Shown piece by piece: positions 62,232 through 64,000 of a stretch of DNA of 64,000 nt. The stretch is from Drosophila persimilis. Its lineage: Eukaryota; Arthropoda; Insecta; Diptera; Drosophilidae. A program made the translations under genes and the position numbers. The stretch's first letter is position 1, and each line of letters starts with the position of its first letter. The notes beneath the pieces are model-generated. The model saw only the letters and a program-made list of their open reading frames with translations, was not told where the DNA came from and made no database searches. The stretch spans positions 310,001-374,000 of the forward strand of contig NW_020825289.1 of the NCBI RefSeq assembly GCF_003286085.1, given 5' to 3'.

Positions 62232-64000
62232 AAGAGCCTCCTGGCAAAAATGTTGCTCCGAAATCGAGGAAACCTCGGAGGCCGCAAGACTCCGGAAAGT
62301 TCTCTCAAAAACCACCCCCTCGGTAGGGTACCTCAAAAAGAATGATGGCACGTGGACCAACTCTAGTGAGGAGTCCCTGCACATCTTGCTCGACACGCAC
62401 TTCCCCGGATGCACATCCACCGAGCCGTCACACCTCCCAAGAGAGGGATCGGTAGAAGCGATGGACCATATCCTTACAAAACGGAACATAAGTTGGGCAG
62501 TAAACAGCTTCAACCCGTTCAAATCGCCAGGCCCGGACCAGGTAATCCCGGCCCAGCTTCAGAGGGCCGGGGAGACGGCCATCAACTGGCTACATAGTAT
62601 CTTCAGGAAGATACTGGCGGTATGTACAATACCGCAAGCGTGGCTTAAGGCTAGGATAGTTTTCGTCCCTAAAGCAGGCAAAGCCTCACACTCAACCCCA
62701 AAAGACTTTAGACCAATCAGTTTATCGTCTTTCCTACTCAAAACCTTTGAGAGACTTATCGGGTTACAATTACGGACTACCATAAGTCCCCAGCTGTACT
62801 CAAGTGCGCAGCATGCCTACCGGAAAGGAAAATCCACGGAAACGGCACTTCACGAAGTGATCTCGAGTGTAGAAAAATCCCTGCATCTCAAAGAATACTC
62901 ACTAATAGCTTTTCTCGATATCGAGGGAGCCTTCAACAACGTCACACCGGGCGCCATTACAGAAGCCCTGACTGACCTGGGGGTGGACCGTCACTTGGTG
63001 ATGCTCATTGATCAATTGCTCATACGCAGGACGGTGACATCATCGATGGGATCGTCCACCCAGTCAAGGTATGTCAACAGAGGAACCCCGCAAGGGGGAG
63101 TTCTGTCTCCTCTTCTATGGAACATTGCAGTCAATAAGATTCTTTGCGACCTGGAAGAGGGGGGCTGTAAAGTAGTGGCATACGCGGATGACGTTGCAAT
63201 TATCTTTGCGGGGAAATACCCCCAAACACTATGCGACCTAATGACTGCAAAGCTTGCTCGATTGTCCCAATGGACAGAATCGCGCGGATTGGGACTAAAT
63301 CCCTCGAAAACGGAACTCGTGTTATTCACAAAAAAATACAAGGTCCCGCCCCTCAACCCCCCAACACTAAACGGATACAGGCTCTCCTTCAGCGATAGTG
63401 CCAGTTACTTAGGGTTGGTAATTGACAAAAAGCTTAGCTGGAACCTGAATGTCAAGGATAGAGTGAGGAAGGCAACGACAGCACTCTATACTTGCAAAAA
63501 AGCTATCGGCCTAAAGTGGGGCATGAACCCAAGCATAGTCCGATGGATATATCTGGCAATAGTCAGACCTATAATACTCTACGGAGTTACTGTCTGGTGG
63601 CCTGCCCTAGCGAAAAGGACAATAACCAATCAGCTGGGCAAGGTTCAGCGAACAGCCGCCCTCTGCATCAGTGGAGCTCTTCGAACTACACTAAATGATG
63701 CGCTAAACGCCATGTTATGCCTTCAGAGCCTTGACTTTGCAGGAAAGGAGCGGGCAGAAATGGCAGCAATACGTCTTAGGGACTCTGAACAATGGGTACC
63801 CCAGAACATAGGTCACTCATCTATACTAAACAAAAACAACAAGGTCCCAGCAAGAACGGACTATCAAGTTCCAATGGAGCACACGGAGACTCCATTCAAC
63901 ATAATCATCCCTCATAGAGACGATTGGCTCGAGGGACCCCCCGGCCCAGACGGGACCATAAGCATCTTCACGGATGGCTCAAAACTGGACGGCAGGGTTG
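62218..64000 (+). CDS. LOA-clade ORF2: reverse transcriptase and start of RNase H (open to the edge)
   Basis: 594 codons with no stop up to the last base. RT motifs in order: 'VNSFNPFKSPGPDQVIPAQL' (62500s), 'ARIVFVPKAGKASHSTPKDF' and 'RPISLSSFLLKTFERLIG', 'YRKGKSTETALHEV', 'IAFLDIEGAFNNV' (62900s, with the first catalytic D), 'GTPQGGVLSPLLWN', the YADD box at 63181-63192, 'GLGLNPSKTELVLF', and the thumb 'SYLGLVIDKKLSWNLNVKDR'. 'SIFTDGSKLDG' at 63964-63996 opens an RNase H domain. Intact except for the frameshift that separates it from the endonuclease. Confidence 0.9.

Larger units (their letters stand above)
59490..64000 (+). mobile_element. LOA-clade non-LTR retrotransposon (runs off the window)
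   Basis: GC-rich compared with its surroundings. 5' UTR, ORF1 with a conserved C-terminal domain, an overlapping ORF2 with endonuclease, RT and the start of RNase H, as in the Drosophila LOA clade (Baggins/Bilbo/TRIM type). The 5' edge is estimated from the base-composition change near 59490. The 3' part lies outside the window. Confidence 0.8.

Overview
This is eukaryotic nuclear DNA from a Drosophila genome, most likely pericentromeric heterochromatin. Almost every base that can be identified is a transposable element or a fragment of one: DINE-1-like, I-element-like, LOA-clade, CR1-like and jockey-clade elements, BEL/Pao and Ty3/gypsy retrotransposons, mariner, Tc1, and hAT-like and PIF/Harbinger-like small elements. 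Many are nested inside one another. There are no bacterial operons, CRISPR arrays, rRNA genes or tRNA genes. The species cannot be fixed from the sequence alone.

The key host feature lies between the transposons. Three short minus-strand exons with proper splice sites (57752-57853, 57619-57693, 37570-37631) encode consecutive parts of the RGS-homology domain of a G-protein-coupled receptor kinase of the GRK2/3 type (Drosophila Gprk1). The last two are separated by a roughly 20-kb intron packed with transposons. The following kinase-domain exons are not found downstream, so the next intron probably runs off the left edge of the window. Most of the window is therefore best read as intronic DNA of one gene. 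Two other host-like sequences lie on the same strand: a broken copy of platelet-activating-factor acetylhydrolase alpha (23462-23848), and a MOZART1-like (mitotic-spindle organising protein 1) coding fragment with a genomically encoded poly(A) tract (58751-59265).

Layout. 1-3524: a copy of a 3-kb block found again at 43.5-46.9 kb, made of a minus-strand CR1-like 5' half joined to the 3' end of another non-LTR element. 3.5-7.3 kb: CR1-like and degenerate Ty3/gypsy fragments. 8.4-14.4 kb: a nearly full-length I-element-like retrotransposon split by a DINE-1-like insertion. 14.4-20.4 kb: BEL gag fragments, a deleted mariner, a PIF/Harbinger-like MITE inside an LTR, and a hAT-like element. 20.4-22.4 kb: a CR1/Tc1 junction tandemly duplicated with a 727-bp period. 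22.4-24.8 kb: a MITE, the Paf-AHalpha pseudogene and a jockey-clade fragment. 24.9-32.6 kb: a BEL/Pao element with an envelope-like ORF, two LTRs and a 5-bp target duplication, itself split by a DINE-1-like copy. 33-37 kb: a minus-strand Ty3/gypsy element split by another DINE-1-like copy. 38.3-42 kb: a CR1-like element carrying a hAT-like insertion with a clean 8-bp target duplication. 42.3-49.7 kb: a large inverted repeat. 48.8-55.2 kb: a BEL/Pao element with both LTRs, inside CR1-like sequence. 55.3-59.5 kb: CR1-like remnants and host exons. 59.5-64 kb: an LOA-clade retrotransposon whose reverse transcriptase frame is open to the end of the window.

The genes do not work together as a pathway. 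The window is a record of successive insertions, deletions and duplications around and inside a heterochromatic host gene. Calls of superfamily rest on visible motifs and end structures. Exact family names would need database comparison.
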